A program made the translations under genes and the position numbers. A stretch of 64,000 bases of DNA, from NCBI GenBank assembly GCA_947167215.1, contig CAMVHE010000002.1:1-64000 (forward strand), in the 5' to 3' direction. Origin of the DNA: an uncultured Clostridia bacterium. Lineage in GTDB: Bacteria; Bacillota; Clostridia; Christensenellales; Aristaeellaceae. Below the pieces are notes generated by a model, which had not been told where the DNA came from, did not search any database, and was given only the letters and a program-made list of their open reading frames with translations. Shown piece by piece: positions 27,806-37,588 of this stretch (positions are counted from its first letter, which is position 1; every line of letters starts with the position of its first letter).

Positions 27806-30139
27806 ATGGACAGAGAAAGAACAACGATCCGCATCAGCGTTCGTAACGTGGTGGAATTCACATGCCATGACAGTGACCTGACGCCTGCGGGCGGTGTGGT
27901 TTCAAGGATGCAGGAGGGCACACGGGCCCATAAGGCCAGGCAGGGCGCGGGAAAAGAACAGTTTGCAGATTATCAGGCGGAGGTCAGCCTGGCTGCAGAC
28001 TATATAACAGACGACCTTGTACTTCATGTGGAAGGACGGGCAGACGCACTTTATACGGATGAAGACGGCATGACCGTGGTTGAGGAGATCAAGCTGGGAA
28101 GTGTGGAATCGCCGCTTACCGAAGCGCATCGCATGCAGGCTGCCTTTTACGGGCATATGCTTTGCGTGAAAGGGGAGAAAGCGGTACGGCTCCGAGTCCT
28201 TTATGTGAATGAAAAGGGTATGTCGTTAATGACCTATACCGAGGAGCATTCAGCAGAAGTCCTGCGGGGATTTTTTGAAATGCTCTGTGAACCGGCGGCA
28301 ACCTTCGAAAAGGAAAAGGCAGCCTGGCGGAACAGACGGAATGAAAGCATTGCCCATCTGGCATTTCCATTCCCGGAATACCGGCCGGGACAGCGCCGCT
28401 TTGCAGGAGCGGTATATGGAGCAATCCGGGATAAGAAGCGGCTTTTTGCGCAGGCGCCGACAGGAACCGGAAAGACGATGGCGGCCCTTTTCCCGGCAGT
28501 TCATGCGCTGGCAAAAGGATACTGCCAGCGGATCTTTTATCTGACCGCCCGCACCACAGGCAGGGAAACTGCGCTGGATGCGATAAGGCGGCTGGAGAAT
28601 GGCGGAGCATGTCTGCATACCGTGGAAATTGCAGCCAAGGACAAGGTCTGCCCCCGGGAAACAAGGGACTGCAGACCGGAAGTCTGTCCCTATGCAAGCG
28701 GGTATTATGACCGCCTGCCTCATGCCCTGGAGGCTGCAGCAGGCAGGAAGCAGATATGGAGTGTGTCCGTAACAGCGGAGCTGGCAGAAGAATATATGCT
28801 CTGTCCGTTTGAGCTGTCCCTTGCGCTGGCCGGGGTGGCGGATATCATTGTGGGGGATATCAATTATGCTTTTGATCCCGCTGTTTCTCTGCAGGTTCTG
28901 CTTCCCGGTTCAACCCTGCTGGTGGATGAAGCACATCAGCTGGCAGACAGGGTCCGGGATGCATATTCCGCGGAAATTTCTGCAGAGGTTTTGCGGGAAC
29001 TTCGACGTGAAACGGGGAAAAGCCTGAAGCGGAAGAGCCGGCTGTACAGAAGCCTCACCGAAGCAATACGCGTGATGGAGTCATTGCCCGGAACGGAAAA
29101 GGAGCCGCCGGAGGCGGTAACCCAGGCAATGACGGAAGTTATGGAAGCTTCCAGGGAAGCTCTCGGGACAAGTCCGGATTCCGGAGCGGTGCTGGAGGTG
29201 TTCATGACAGCCAGAGCCTACTGCCTGGCTGCCGGACGATATGATGACCGTTATGATTTCAGCGAGGAAGGTATTGGGAAAAATGCGGTTCTTCATATCC
29301 ATATGCTGGATGCGGCTCCGGAAATTCTGAGTGTAACAAAGCAGGCAAAAGGGACCGTTTACTTCTCGGCCACCCTTTCTCCTGTAGAACTGACGGCGGG
29401 AATGCTGGGAGCGCTGCCCGGCGACGTGCAGGTCAACCTTTCTTCACCGTTTGACGTTCATCATCTGCAGGTGGAAATTGCACCGGTTGAAGTGCGGTAC
29501 AGCCAGAGAGAAAAAAATGCAGGACGGGTGGCGGATTCCATCACCGCATTTCTGCATTCGCACGCAGGCAATACCCTCATCTTTTTTTCCTCATATGCCT
29601 ATCTGCAGACGGTATATGAACAGATGCGGGAGAAGCTCCAGAACCGGACGGTATACCTTGAGACCCGGGGAATGGACGAGAAGGAGAAACAGGAACGCAT
29701 TTCTGCCTTTTACAGGGAAGACAATCTGGTGATGCTCTGTGTGCTGGGCGGAGCCTACGGAGAAGGCATTGACCTGCGCGGAGATGCATTGCGGAACGTG
29801 ATAGTGGTTTCGCTGGGGATGCCGACCCCGGACGCCAGAACGCTGGCGATGCAGCGGTATTATGACAGCCGGGGACAGAACGGTTTTCTGCTGTCCATGG
29901 TATGGCCGGGCATCATCCGGGTGATTCAGGCGGCGGGAAGACTCATCCGCAGCGAAACGGATGAAGGGTCCCTGCTGCTCATCGATGCCAGATATATGAG
30001 GAAAGATATTCGCGCATTATTTTCAGGTACGCTGATTGGAGATGCCATGGATCGGAGGACGAAACATGAAGAAATACTGGATATTGGGTCTGATACTGGC
30101 AATGACCTGCCAGGGGGCCAGGGCGGAAATGCCTTTTGA
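27806..30139 (+). CDS. PD-(D/E)XK nuclease-like domain fused to DinG/XPD-like Fe-S helicase
   Basis: HVEGRADALYTDEDGMTVVEEIKLG...HRMQAAFYGHML (Cas4/RecB-type); QAPTGTGKTMAALFP (Walker A); DKVCPRETRDCRPEVCPYASGYYDR...MLCPFELSL (Fe-S Cys); VDEAHQL (DEAH). Confidence 0.88.
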   Translation: MDRERTTIRISVRNVVEFTCHDSDLTPAGGVVSRMQEGTRAHKARQGAGKEQFADYQAEVSLAADYITDDLVLHVEGRADALYTDEDGMTVVEEIKLGSVESPLTEAHRMQAAFYGHMLCVKGEKAVRLRVLYVNEKGMSLMTYTEEHSAEVLRGFFEMLCEPAATFEKEKAAWRNRRNESIAHLAFPFPEYRPGQRRFAGAVYGAIRDKKRLFAQAPTGTGKTMAALFPAVHALAKGYCQRIFYLTARTTGRETALDAIRRLENGGACLHTVEIAAKDKVCPRETRDCRPEVCPYASGYYDRLPHALEAAAGRKQIWSVSVTAELAEEYMLCPFELSLALAGVADIIVGDINYAFDPAVSLQVLLPGSTLLVDEAHQLADRVRDAYSAEISAEVLRELRRETGKSLKRKSRLYRSLTEAIRVMESLPGTEKEPPEAVTQAMTEVMEASREALGTSPDSGAVLEVFMTARAYCLAAGRYDDRYDFSEEGIGKNAVLHIHMLDAAPEILSVTKQAKGTVYFSATLSPVELTAGMLGALPGDVQVNLSSPFDVHHLQVEIAPVEVRYSQREKNAGRVADSITAFLHSHAGNTLIFFSSYAYLQTVYEQMREKLQNRTVYLETRGMDEKEKQERISAFYREDNLVMLCVLGGAYGEGIDLRGDALRNVIVVSLGMPTPDARTLAMQRYYDSRGQNGFLLSMVWPGIIRVIQAAGRLIRSETDEGSLLLIDARYMRKDIRALFSGTLIGDAMDRRTKHEEILDIGSDTGNDLPGGQGGNAF

Positions 30140-31241
30140 TCTTCCAACGGACCACGTAACGGTGATACAGAATTCCGAGGAAATACCGGTGGATGAAACA
30201 GAGCAGCTGTCTCTCGAGGAAATCATGGGGGCAGAGGAAGCACTGTCGCTGGAAGAGCTTGACAATGCACAGGAGGCGCTCCCGATAGAGGAAGCCGTAC
30301 CGTCGGCGCCTGTATGGCCGCAGACTTTCGTCATTACCTGCGGAGGAGATACGACGCTTGGCTCAACCGACGATCTGCGCAAGCGGGATGACTGCTTTGA
30401 AGCAGTCCTGTCCGACAGGGGATATGACTGGTTTTTTTCGGGGCTTCTGCCGATCTTCAGCTCGGATGACCTGACGCTGGTCAATTTCGAGGGAACGCTC
30501 ACGGAGGAAACCACAAAAAAGGAAAAGAAATTCAACTTTAAAGGACCGGCCGAGTATACGGAAATCCTGACCTCCGGAAGCGTGGAAGCGGTAAATGTGG
30601 CGAATAACCATACCCTTGACTACGGGGAAAAGGGCAGGACGGATACCATTGCAAATCTGGAGGCGGCGGGAATCATTGTCTCAGGCAACGGCCAGCTGGG
30701 GATTTTTGAGAAAAACGGCGTCAAGGTGGGAATGACGGGATACTGCTTCCCCTACAGCAATGGAAAGAAGGACATTTCCAAGGATATCCGACAGTTGCGG
30801 GACGCAGGGTGTCAGATTGTGATTGCCTCCTTCCACTGGGGAAGTGAGTACCGGGACGATTTTACCGCAGAGCAGCGGAATATCGGAAGAGCGGCCCTGA
30901 AAGCCGGGGCGGATATTGTCATCGGACACCATCCCCATATTGTCCAGGGCGTGGAAGCCTACCAGGACAGCTATATCCTTTATTCCCTGGGAAACCTGGT
31001 GTTTGGCGGCAATGTGGACCCGGATGACCGGGACAGCGTGCTTGCAAGGCTGACTTTTACAGTGTACGAAGATCATGCGGACGCACCGAAGCTGACGCTG
31101 GTGCCGATCCGCCTGACAGAGCTGAGCAAGGGAACGGATTACCGGCCGGTACCGGCGGAAGGGGAAGAAGGAACGCGGATTGTCAACCGGATCCTGAAAC
31201 GTTCTTCCGGCATGGATCAGTTCGAAAATGGCACATGGTGA
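30066..31241 (+). CDS. CapA-like (PGA_cap metallophosphatase family) lipoprotein/secreted protein
   Basis: Signal peptide MKKYWILGLILAMTCQGARA; ITCGGDTTLGS; VNFEGTLTE; NVANNHTLDYG; IGHHPHIVQGVEAYQDSYILYSLGNLVFG. Confidence 0.88.
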   Translation: MKKYWILGLILAMTCQGARAEMPFDLPTDHVTVIQNSEEIPVDETEQLSLEEIMGAEEALSLEELDNAQEALPIEEAVPSAPVWPQTFVITCGGDTTLGSTDDLRKRDDCFEAVLSDRGYDWFFSGLLPIFSSDDLTLVNFEGTLTEETTKKEKKFNFKGPAEYTEILTSGSVEAVNVANNHTLDYGEKGRTDTIANLEAAGIIVSGNGQLGIFEKNGVKVGMTGYCFPYSNGKKDISKDIRQLRDAGCQIVIASFHWGSEYRDDFTAEQRNIGRAALKAGADIVIGHHPHIVQGVEAYQDSYILYSLGNLVFGGNVDPDDRDSVLARLTFTVYEDHADAPKLTLVPIRLTELSKGTDYRPVPAEGEEGTRIVNRILKRSSGMDQFENGTW

Positions 31242-31250
31242 GGAGGAAAC

Positions 31251-32216
31251 ATGGCCTATTTTGCATTATTTGCAGATCTTGAAAACTGCGGAGGAAAGAA
31301 AAGCGTTCTGATGGATGTTATTGAGCGGGTTAAAATCCGCGGGGATATCCTGATTGGAAAAGTATACGGATATACGGACAGCTATTCAGACCTCAAGGAA
31401 ATCCTGCTTTCCAATACTTTCGCAGTGGTTCCGTCCCTGCGCTATGGACGAAGCCAGAAAAACAGCATGGACATCCAGCTGGTCATTGATGCCCTGGATG
31501 TGGCGTTTACCAACCCCCTGATTGACAGTTTCTGTATCGTTTCCGGAGACAGTGATTATGTGCCGCTGGTGGGCAAACTGAAGAGCATGGGCAAGTTTGT
31601 GCTTGGCATTTCCCGAAGCGAAGCTGCCTCAAATGTATTCATGAGCGCCTGCTCGGAGTTCCAGTTTCTGGAGAGTGTTTCCACCAGCAACAAGCAGCGC
31701 AACAAGACGGAATCGCTGGATGTACTGACGCTGCAGGATGTCAATGATCTGCTGGTGACCATTCTGAAGGAAACGGACAGCGGGGAAATGCTGGCAGCAG
31801 AAGCAAAGAACGTGCTTTTGCGGCTGCGGCCTAACTTTTCTGAAAAAAGCGTGGGATATTCCACCTTTGGCAAGCTGGTCAGCAGACTGTCCCAGGAATT
31901 CGGGGAGTTTTCCGTGGTGACGGAACAGTACAATGTAAAGCTGCGCCTGGCGCAGTCCGTCAGCATGGGAGAACAGCTGACCAAGGACAACTATGTAAAG
32001 ATTCTTTCAAAAATGCTGAGCGAATATAAGCGGGACGGCTTTGACCGGGTGAACCCCTCCATCCTGAAGGCTTCCCTGCTGACTGCTTACCCGGATTTTA
32101 CGGAGCGGCAGATCGGACACCGGCGTTTCTCGGATGTATTGCGCGCACTTGAAAAGGAGCATTTGCTGCGGATAGAAATGGATGAAAGCGGCAACATGCT
32201 GGTGCGTATTCTGTGA
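31251..32216 (+). CDS. NYN-domain (PIN-like) putative RNase with two C-terminal OST-HTH/LOTUS domains
   Basis: FALFADLENCGG...SMDIQLVIDALD...DSFCIVSGDSDYVPLVGKLKSMGKFVLGIS; two tandem LOTUS-like segments (~aa 165-240, 245-321). Confidence 0.85.
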   Translation: MAYFALFADLENCGGKKSVLMDVIERVKIRGDILIGKVYGYTDSYSDLKEILLSNTFAVVPSLRYGRSQKNSMDIQLVIDALDVAFTNPLIDSFCIVSGDSDYVPLVGKLKSMGKFVLGISRSEAASNVFMSACSEFQFLESVSTSNKQRNKTESLDVLTLQDVNDLLVTILKETDSGEMLAAEAKNVLLRLRPNFSEKSVGYSTFGKLVSRLSQEFGEFSVVTEQYNVKLRLAQSVSMGEQLTKDNYVKILSKMLSEYKRDGFDRVNPSILKASLLTAYPDFTERQIGHRRFSDVLRALEKEHLLRIEMDESGNMLVRIL

Positions 32217-33724
32217 AGCGTCTGTTCTGGAGGGGAATTCTGCTGCTGATGCTTCTTCTGCCGATGACGGGAAGGACCCAGACACTGCGGATGGAAGAAG
32301 CGCAGGTGGCTTTTACGTATCCGGATACCTGGCAGGTGGTCAGCCCGCAGCTGTGTACGGTTTATGAGCCGGTGCTCAAAGCAGCGGGACTCGATGTGAT
32401 CGCACTGTCTGATGAACTGGAGGATCAGCATGTTCTGTCCAGGGGATACAAGCCCGGCTATCAGGAGTTTTATCAGGTGCTGACCCGGGACGATGATCTG
32501 GCCATTGAAATTTTTCAGATGGATCTGGCGAGCCAGGATGACCGGAAGCGGATCCGCCGGCAGGTGGAAAACAACGATTTATGGGAAAGCACGGGATTCC
32601 GGACGCAGGATACCGCCTGGCAGGTGGAAGGAGGCCGCTACTGGCTCTATATTCATTACCTGAAAACGATATCCGGGAATACCGTGGGCAGGGGTATCCG
32701 ATACCTGACGGTCTTCAACGGAAAGTACCTGATCATTGACTGGCAGAGGGCGGAGGGCCGGTTTACCAACCGGGAGCTGTCTTCTTTCAGAGGCATGCTG
32801 TCCGGGGTCTTTTTCCTGGAGATGGCCAAGGAGCCGATACGAAGAACGGTCCTTGAGGCAGAGCTGCCTACCGAAAGCAATAAAGCGGAAATCAAGATCA
32901 CGGGCACAGCAACGCCGGAAGCCGTGATCACGCTGTCTGCACTGAAGGAATACGATCAGGAAGCCACACAGGTGGAAACGGTTGCTTCTGCCCGGGGCAG
33001 TTTTACGGTATCGCTGAAACTTTACACGGAAGGCAACTATGATCTGACCCTCAGCGCTGCGGCGACAGGCATGCTGGAAAATACGATGAGCAGCGCACTT
33101 TTCTACAGTGAAAAAACCATACCGGTATCCGGTATTCCTGAAGTTCAGACGGTAACGGAGGATAAGGTAGTCGTTTCCGGTACGACCCTGGGAGGTACTG
33201 CGCTGCAGCTGGTGACCCCCTTCGGCCTTTCCAAGAAACGCTCGGCAAACGATGGAAGCTTTTCCTTTGAGCTGAGTACGGAAGATGAAGGTACGTACAA
33301 TTACACCCTGATTCTGGACCGCTCCGGCTATGTGCAGCGGCGGATTCAGTTTACCATTGTGCGCATTAAGACGGATGACCAGCAGCGGAGTGAAATCCGC
33401 AGGACCGCCGTAAAGATCGCCTACCGCGAGCTGCAGAAAAACCTTGAACGCAATACAGGCAAGGTGCTGTCTCTGTACGGACCGGTGGAAGAGGTCAGTA
33501 CCGGCGGGGAAAATACGTATATCCGGCTGATGTTTAACCGGGATACGGGAAACAAATGGTACAATCCGGTGGTTATTGTTACGGATCAGAAGGTGGATGT
33601 AAAGGCCGGGGATATGCTGACGGCAGTGGTCCGCGTAGCAGGCGTTTACGAGGAACAGGACAACGGCGGTAATATGGTGAACATTCCACGCTTGGAGCTG
33701 TTGTTTATTGACAGAGTAGACTGA
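32213..33724 (+). CDS. Secreted protein of unknown function with Ig/bacterial-adhesion-like repeats
   Basis: GTG start overlapping the NYN gene stop (GTGA); signal peptide MKRLFWRGILLLMLLLPMTGRT; beta-rich ITGTATPEAVITLSA...VVSGTTLGGTALQLVTP. Confidence 0.7.
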   Translation: MKRLFWRGILLLMLLLPMTGRTQTLRMEEAQVAFTYPDTWQVVSPQLCTVYEPVLKAAGLDVIALSDELEDQHVLSRGYKPGYQEFYQVLTRDDDLAIEIFQMDLASQDDRKRIRRQVENNDLWESTGFRTQDTAWQVEGGRYWLYIHYLKTISGNTVGRGIRYLTVFNGKYLIIDWQRAEGRFTNRELSSFRGMLSGVFFLEMAKEPIRRTVLEAELPTESNKAEIKITGTATPEAVITLSALKEYDQEATQVETVASARGSFTVSLKLYTEGNYDLTLSAAATGMLENTMSSALFYSEKTIPVSGIPEVQTVTEDKVVVSGTTLGGTALQLVTPFGLSKKRSANDGSFSFELSTEDEGTYNYTLILDRSGYVQRRIQFTIVRIKTDDQQRSEIRRTAVKIAYRELQKNLERNTGKVLSLYGPVEEVSTGGENTYIRLMFNRDTGNKWYNPVVIVTDQKVDVKAGDMLTAVVRVAGVYEEQDNGGNMVNIPRLELLFIDRVD

Positions 33725-33738
33725 TGGGATGACGAAAT

Positions 33739-34473
33739 ATGGATGAAAACAGAATTGTACAGAGCAATGTACAGGTATTTATGCGGGGCGTAAGGGACGG
33801 CATCCCGGTCGCTCTCGGCTATCTGGCGGTTGCCTTTTCTCTTGGAATAGCAGCCCGCAATGCAGGCCTCGGGCCGTTTCAGGGCTTCATCACCAGCATG
33901 CTGAACATGGCGTCTGCCGGTGAATACGCAGGCTTCACATCCATGGCCGCCGACGCTACGTATATCGAACTGGCGGCAGTAACCTTTATTGCCAATGCAC
34001 GCTATCTGCTGATGAGTGCCTCTCTTTCCCAGAAGGTGGGACCGCAGACACCTGCAGTGCACCGCTATCTGATGGGCTTTGCGGTGACGGATGAACTCTT
34101 CGGTCTTTCCATCGCTCAGAAGGGCTGGCTGAACCCGTTTTATCTCTATGGCGCTTATATGATTTCCATGCCTGCCTGGTCATCCGGTACGGCGATCGGC
34201 ATTATCGTTGGAAATCTGCTGCCTCTGCGGGCGGTTTCGGCGCTCAGCGTGGCCCTTTACGGAATGTTCCTGGCAGTCATCATTCCCCCTGCAAGAAAGA
34301 GCCGTCGGATTCTGATCCTGGTGGCACTGAGCTTCGCATTGAGTGCCCTGTGTACCGTGCTGCCAGGCATTTCAACACTATCCTCAGGAAGCAGGACGAT
34401 TCTGCTGACGCTGCTGATTGCCGGCGGTGCAGCCGTTTTCTTCCCTGTCCGTGAAGAGGAGGAAGCCAAATGA
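33739..34473 (+). CDS. azlC: AzlC family branched-chain amino acid exporter subunit
   Basis: GVRDGIPVALGYLAVAFSLGIAARNAGLGPFQGFITSMLNMASAGEYAGF...FIANARYLLMSASLSQK. Confidence 0.9.
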   Translation: MDENRIVQSNVQVFMRGVRDGIPVALGYLAVAFSLGIAARNAGLGPFQGFITSMLNMASAGEYAGFTSMAADATYIELAAVTFIANARYLLMSASLSQKVGPQTPAVHRYLMGFAVTDELFGLSIAQKGWLNPFYLYGAYMISMPAWSSGTAIGIIVGNLLPLRAVSALSVALYGMFLAVIIPPARKSRRILILVALSFALSALCTVLPGISTLSSGSRTILLTLLIAGGAAVFFPVREEEEAK

Positions 34474-34778
34474 CACACAATACCTGGATCTATATCCTTA
34501 TCATGGCCGGTGTCAGCTATATGATCCGTGTGCTGCCTCTGACGCTGATCCGGAAGCCGATCACCAATCGTTTCCTGCGCTCCTTCCTGTATTACGTGCC
34601 GTATGTTACACTGGCCGTGATGACGTTTCCCGCCATCGTGCAGGCAACGCAGACCCCGGTTGCCGGGGCGGTTGCCCTTATTGCTGGCGTTCTGCTGGCA
34701 TGGTTCGGCTTCGACCTCTTTGTGGTGGCCGCATCCTGCTGCGGTGTGGTTCTGCTGCTGGAGTGGATGATCCTGTAG
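34470..34778 (+). CDS. azlD: AzlD domain protein
   Basis: Small 3-4 TM protein MAGVSYMIRVLPLTLIRKPITNRFLRSFLYYVPYVTLAVMTFPAIV; ATGA overlap with azlC. Confidence 0.88.
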   Translation: MTHNTWIYILIMAGVSYMIRVLPLTLIRKPITNRFLRSFLYYVPYVTLAVMTFPAIVQATQTPVAGAVALIAGVLLAWFGFDLFVVAASCCGVVLLLEWMIL

Positions 34779-34899
34779 AAGGAATCCCCCTGTGTCGGAA
34801 GGCTGGCAGAAGGCCGTGGGACGGAAGCTTTCCGGTTCTCCGTCCGCTGCCATTGCATGCGCAGTCCTGCTCATAAGATGAATCAGATGAATAAGCCAG

Positions 34900-34934
34900 C
34901 CGGCTCTGTGGAACAATCCATGGAGCCGGTTTTA
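34900..34934 (+). terminator. Rho-independent terminator
   Basis: CCGGCTC.TGGA-ACAA-TCCA.GAGCCGG followed by TTTT. Confidence 0.85.
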
Positions 34935-35087
34935 TTCCGAGAAGACCGGGAAGGTCGGGAATGCTTCCGATTTCGTGAATATGGATAGCCTGTCTCCGGA
35001 GCAGGCAGGACAGTGAAGAAGGAATTCTGATGGAAGGAAAGAAAAAAACAAGGCAGGCCGCGCAGAAGAAAAGTCAGTCAAAAGAAC

Positions 35088-35116
35088 TTGCAACAGAGGA
35101 GCAAATGCGATATGAT
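35088..35116 (+). promoter_or_regulatory. Sigma70-type promoter candidate
   Basis: TTGCAA-17 nt-TATGAT, ~48 nt upstream of the VanW gene. Confidence 0.65.
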
Positions 35117-35164
35117 ACGTATGTGAAATTATAGGAAAAGAAAACATATAACGGAGGTAAAACC

Positions 35165-36964
35165 GTGTCAGAAGGGCAAAAGCCTCAAAGACGCAGAAGA
35201 GTTCGGCCGCAGATTCCGGAAACACCGCAGGAGGAACCGCGCCGGATTGTCGTGAGTCATGAAGATGCACCTGACTGGATGGTTTCCGCAGGAGATGTAA
35301 CAGGCGCAGCATCCCGCAGAGTGGGAGGTTCCGGAATCATTTCGAACGGAACGGACAAGCGCAAGAAGGCTCCGACGCAGGGAAAGGAACCTGCGGCAGT
35401 GAAGCAGCCGAAGAATGCTCCGGCGGAAGACGTTCAGCAAGAAGAAGCAATACCGGGTCCCAGGAGGAAAACGGACTCGAAAGTGGTCCGCATGGAACCC
35501 GAAAAGCCCCGCAGCCGGGCGGGACACAAAAAGCAGAAGAAACTTCCGATTGCAAAAATTGTGGGTTTGTCTGCAGCGGGTATCTTGCTGGTGGCCGCAC
35601 TGGTGTCCGGCATTATGTACTTTAATCATCTGCTGGATATCAAGAGGACACTGGATCAGGGAAACAATGTATTCTATCCGAACATCTATATGAACGGAAT
35701 AGAACTGAAGGGAAAAACACTGGATGAGGCTGCAGCAGAAGTGACCAACCAGGTGAACTCCCTGATTTCCAACTTCCGGGTGACGCTGCGCACGCAGGAC
35801 GGGCGCCAGTGGGTTATTACGGGAGAAGATCTCAAAATGAACTATGACGTAGCGGACCAGCTGGATCAGGTATGGTCTATCGGTCATACGGGAAGCTCTG
35901 CGGAACGCTATGAACAGGTAAAGGCCATAGAGGAAAATCCGGTCAGCCGCTATACCACCCTGCGTTATGATCTCACCTCGATCAACCAGATTCTGGCGCA
36001 GATTAAAGCCGAGGTGGACGAGCCGGCAATCAATGCAACGCGCGTAGATGATGATACCAAATGGCCGCCGTATTCCTATACGGATGATGTGCCGGGACAG
36101 ACCCTGGATGTATCCGGACTGAATGATTACATCAGCGGCCTGGTGGAACGGCTGGAGTCGGGAACCGTGGATCTGGTGCCCACGCCGGTTACGGCAGCAG
36201 TAACGCGTGCGGAGCTTGAAGGACGCATCGTGAAGCTGGCCACCTATGAAACTGCTATCGGTGCGACATCCCATGAGGGACGCTTCAAGAATATTCAGGT
36301 AGGCACAGAGAAGTTCAACCATCTGGTGGTGCATGCCGGGGAAACGGTTTCCTTCAATAAAGTGGCCGGAAAGCGCACTGAGCTCAACGGCTATGTGGAA
36401 GCACCGGAAATTGCCTATGGCGAGTACGTAATGGGTATTGGCGGCGGCATCTGCCAGGTTTCGAGTACGCTGTATAATGCTGTGGTCAATGCTGGAATCC
36501 AGGTTGTGACCAGAGTCCAGCATTCCCTGGCGTCCAATTACGTGCCGAAGGGGCAGGACGCCACCGTCTCCGATGGACGTCTTGATTTTGTCTTCAAGAA
36601 TAATACCAACGCGGATCTGTTCTTTGAGACGCAGTACTATAAGAAGAAGAATTACTGGTATACCCAGTTCACGATTTACGGAAGACCGGACCCCAACGGA
36701 TATACCTACAAGATGGAGTCCCAGGTGCGGGAGGAAGTTCCCCTGCCGGAACCCACCTATATCCGGGATACCAAGGCACAGTACGTCGTCTATACGGATG
36801 AAACCTACCAGATCAGCAAAGGAGAGGTAGGATACATCGTGGATGTGTATCTTGTTACCATGGACAACCGGGGATTGGAACTGGGCAGAAAACTCTGGTA
36901 TACAGACAATTACAAGCCACGGGCGCCCAGCTACTATGTGGGCGTCACGCAGCGGGATAAATGA
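35165..36964 (+). CDS. VanW family membrane protein with PG-binding-4-like domain
   Basis: GTG start; cytoplasmic charged N-terminus, one TM; NIQVGTEKFNHLVVHAGETVSFNKVAGKRTELNGYVEAPEI...MGIGGGICQVSSTLYNAVVNAGIQVVTRVQHS. Confidence 0.9.
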   Translation: MSEGQKPQRRRRVRPQIPETPQEEPRRIVVSHEDAPDWMVSAGDVTGAASRRVGGSGIISNGTDKRKKAPTQGKEPAAVKQPKNAPAEDVQQEEAIPGPRRKTDSKVVRMEPEKPRSRAGHKKQKKLPIAKIVGLSAAGILLVAALVSGIMYFNHLLDIKRTLDQGNNVFYPNIYMNGIELKGKTLDEAAAEVTNQVNSLISNFRVTLRTQDGRQWVITGEDLKMNYDVADQLDQVWSIGHTGSSAERYEQVKAIEENPVSRYTTLRYDLTSINQILAQIKAEVDEPAINATRVDDDTKWPPYSYTDDVPGQTLDVSGLNDYISGLVERLESGTVDLVPTPVTAAVTRAELEGRIVKLATYETAIGATSHEGRFKNIQVGTEKFNHLVVHAGETVSFNKVAGKRTELNGYVEAPEIAYGEYVMGIGGGICQVSSTLYNAVVNAGIQVVTRVQHSLASNYVPKGQDATVSDGRLDFVFKNNTNADLFFETQYYKKKNYWYTQFTIYGRPDPNGYTYKMESQVREEVPLPEPTYIRDTKAQYVVYTDETYQISKGEVGYIVDVYLVTMDNRGLELGRKLWYTDNYKPRAPSYYVGVTQRDK

Positions 36965-36985
36965 AAAGGGTAAGGCGGGATGATT

Positions 36986-37570
36986 ATGAAAAGATGGATG
37001 AAAAATGTGCTCATAATGCTCTTTGCTCTGGCATTCCTGATGCCCGCCATGGCAATGGCAGGCAATACGGCTCCCTATTCTCTTAGCAGGGAGAATGTGG
37101 AGATGTCGAGGAGAGAAGATCTTGGCAAGGTTTCCCGCTTTACGGAAAATCGTGGTGTTTACCGCATTGCTGCGAGCAACGAATGGCTTTATCAAGTAAG
37201 ACTGGACAGTATTTCACTGAAACTTTCCCTCTATACGCCGGAAGGCAGGGGAGTACTTCTTCAGGAGAACCTGGTGAAAACGGGCGAGGGCAATAATGTG
37301 CGTCTGATCCTCCGACAGATCAATCGCCGGGGCGGCATGCTCCTGCAGATGGACCAGAAGGCAGTGGATACGCTGGAACGCCTTGGGATCACGGAAATCG
37401 TGGTAGCCGATTATGACCTGTATATTCAGAATGTCTATCAGGTGGCTGAACTGAAGGAAATCCGTTCCATGATGAATCTTAGAGAGACTGAGGAGCTTTG
37501 CGTACGCGGCGAAGGGGATCCGGTGACGGTGGTGGATGAAAACGGTGTCCGCCGCCTTCAGAACCCGTAA
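36986..37570 (+). CDS. Secreted protein of unknown function
   Basis: Signal peptide MKRWMKNVLIMLFALAFLMPAMAMA; good coding frame. Confidence 0.65.
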   Translation: MKRWMKNVLIMLFALAFLMPAMAMAGNTAPYSLSRENVEMSRREDLGKVSRFTENRGVYRIAASNEWLYQVRLDSISLKLSLYTPEGRGVLLQENLVKTGEGNNVRLILRQINRRGGMLLQMDQKAVDTLERLGITEIVVADYDLYIQNVYQVAELKEIRSMMNLRETEELCVRGEGDPVTVVDENGVRRLQNP

Positions 37571-37588
37571 GCAGCGGAAGGTGAGAAC

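Noticed and set aside
35168-37195. 675-aa minus-strand ORF
   Set aside because: Lies antisense to the well-supported VanW gene; composition is His/Arg/Ile-rich shadow translation with no domain logic.
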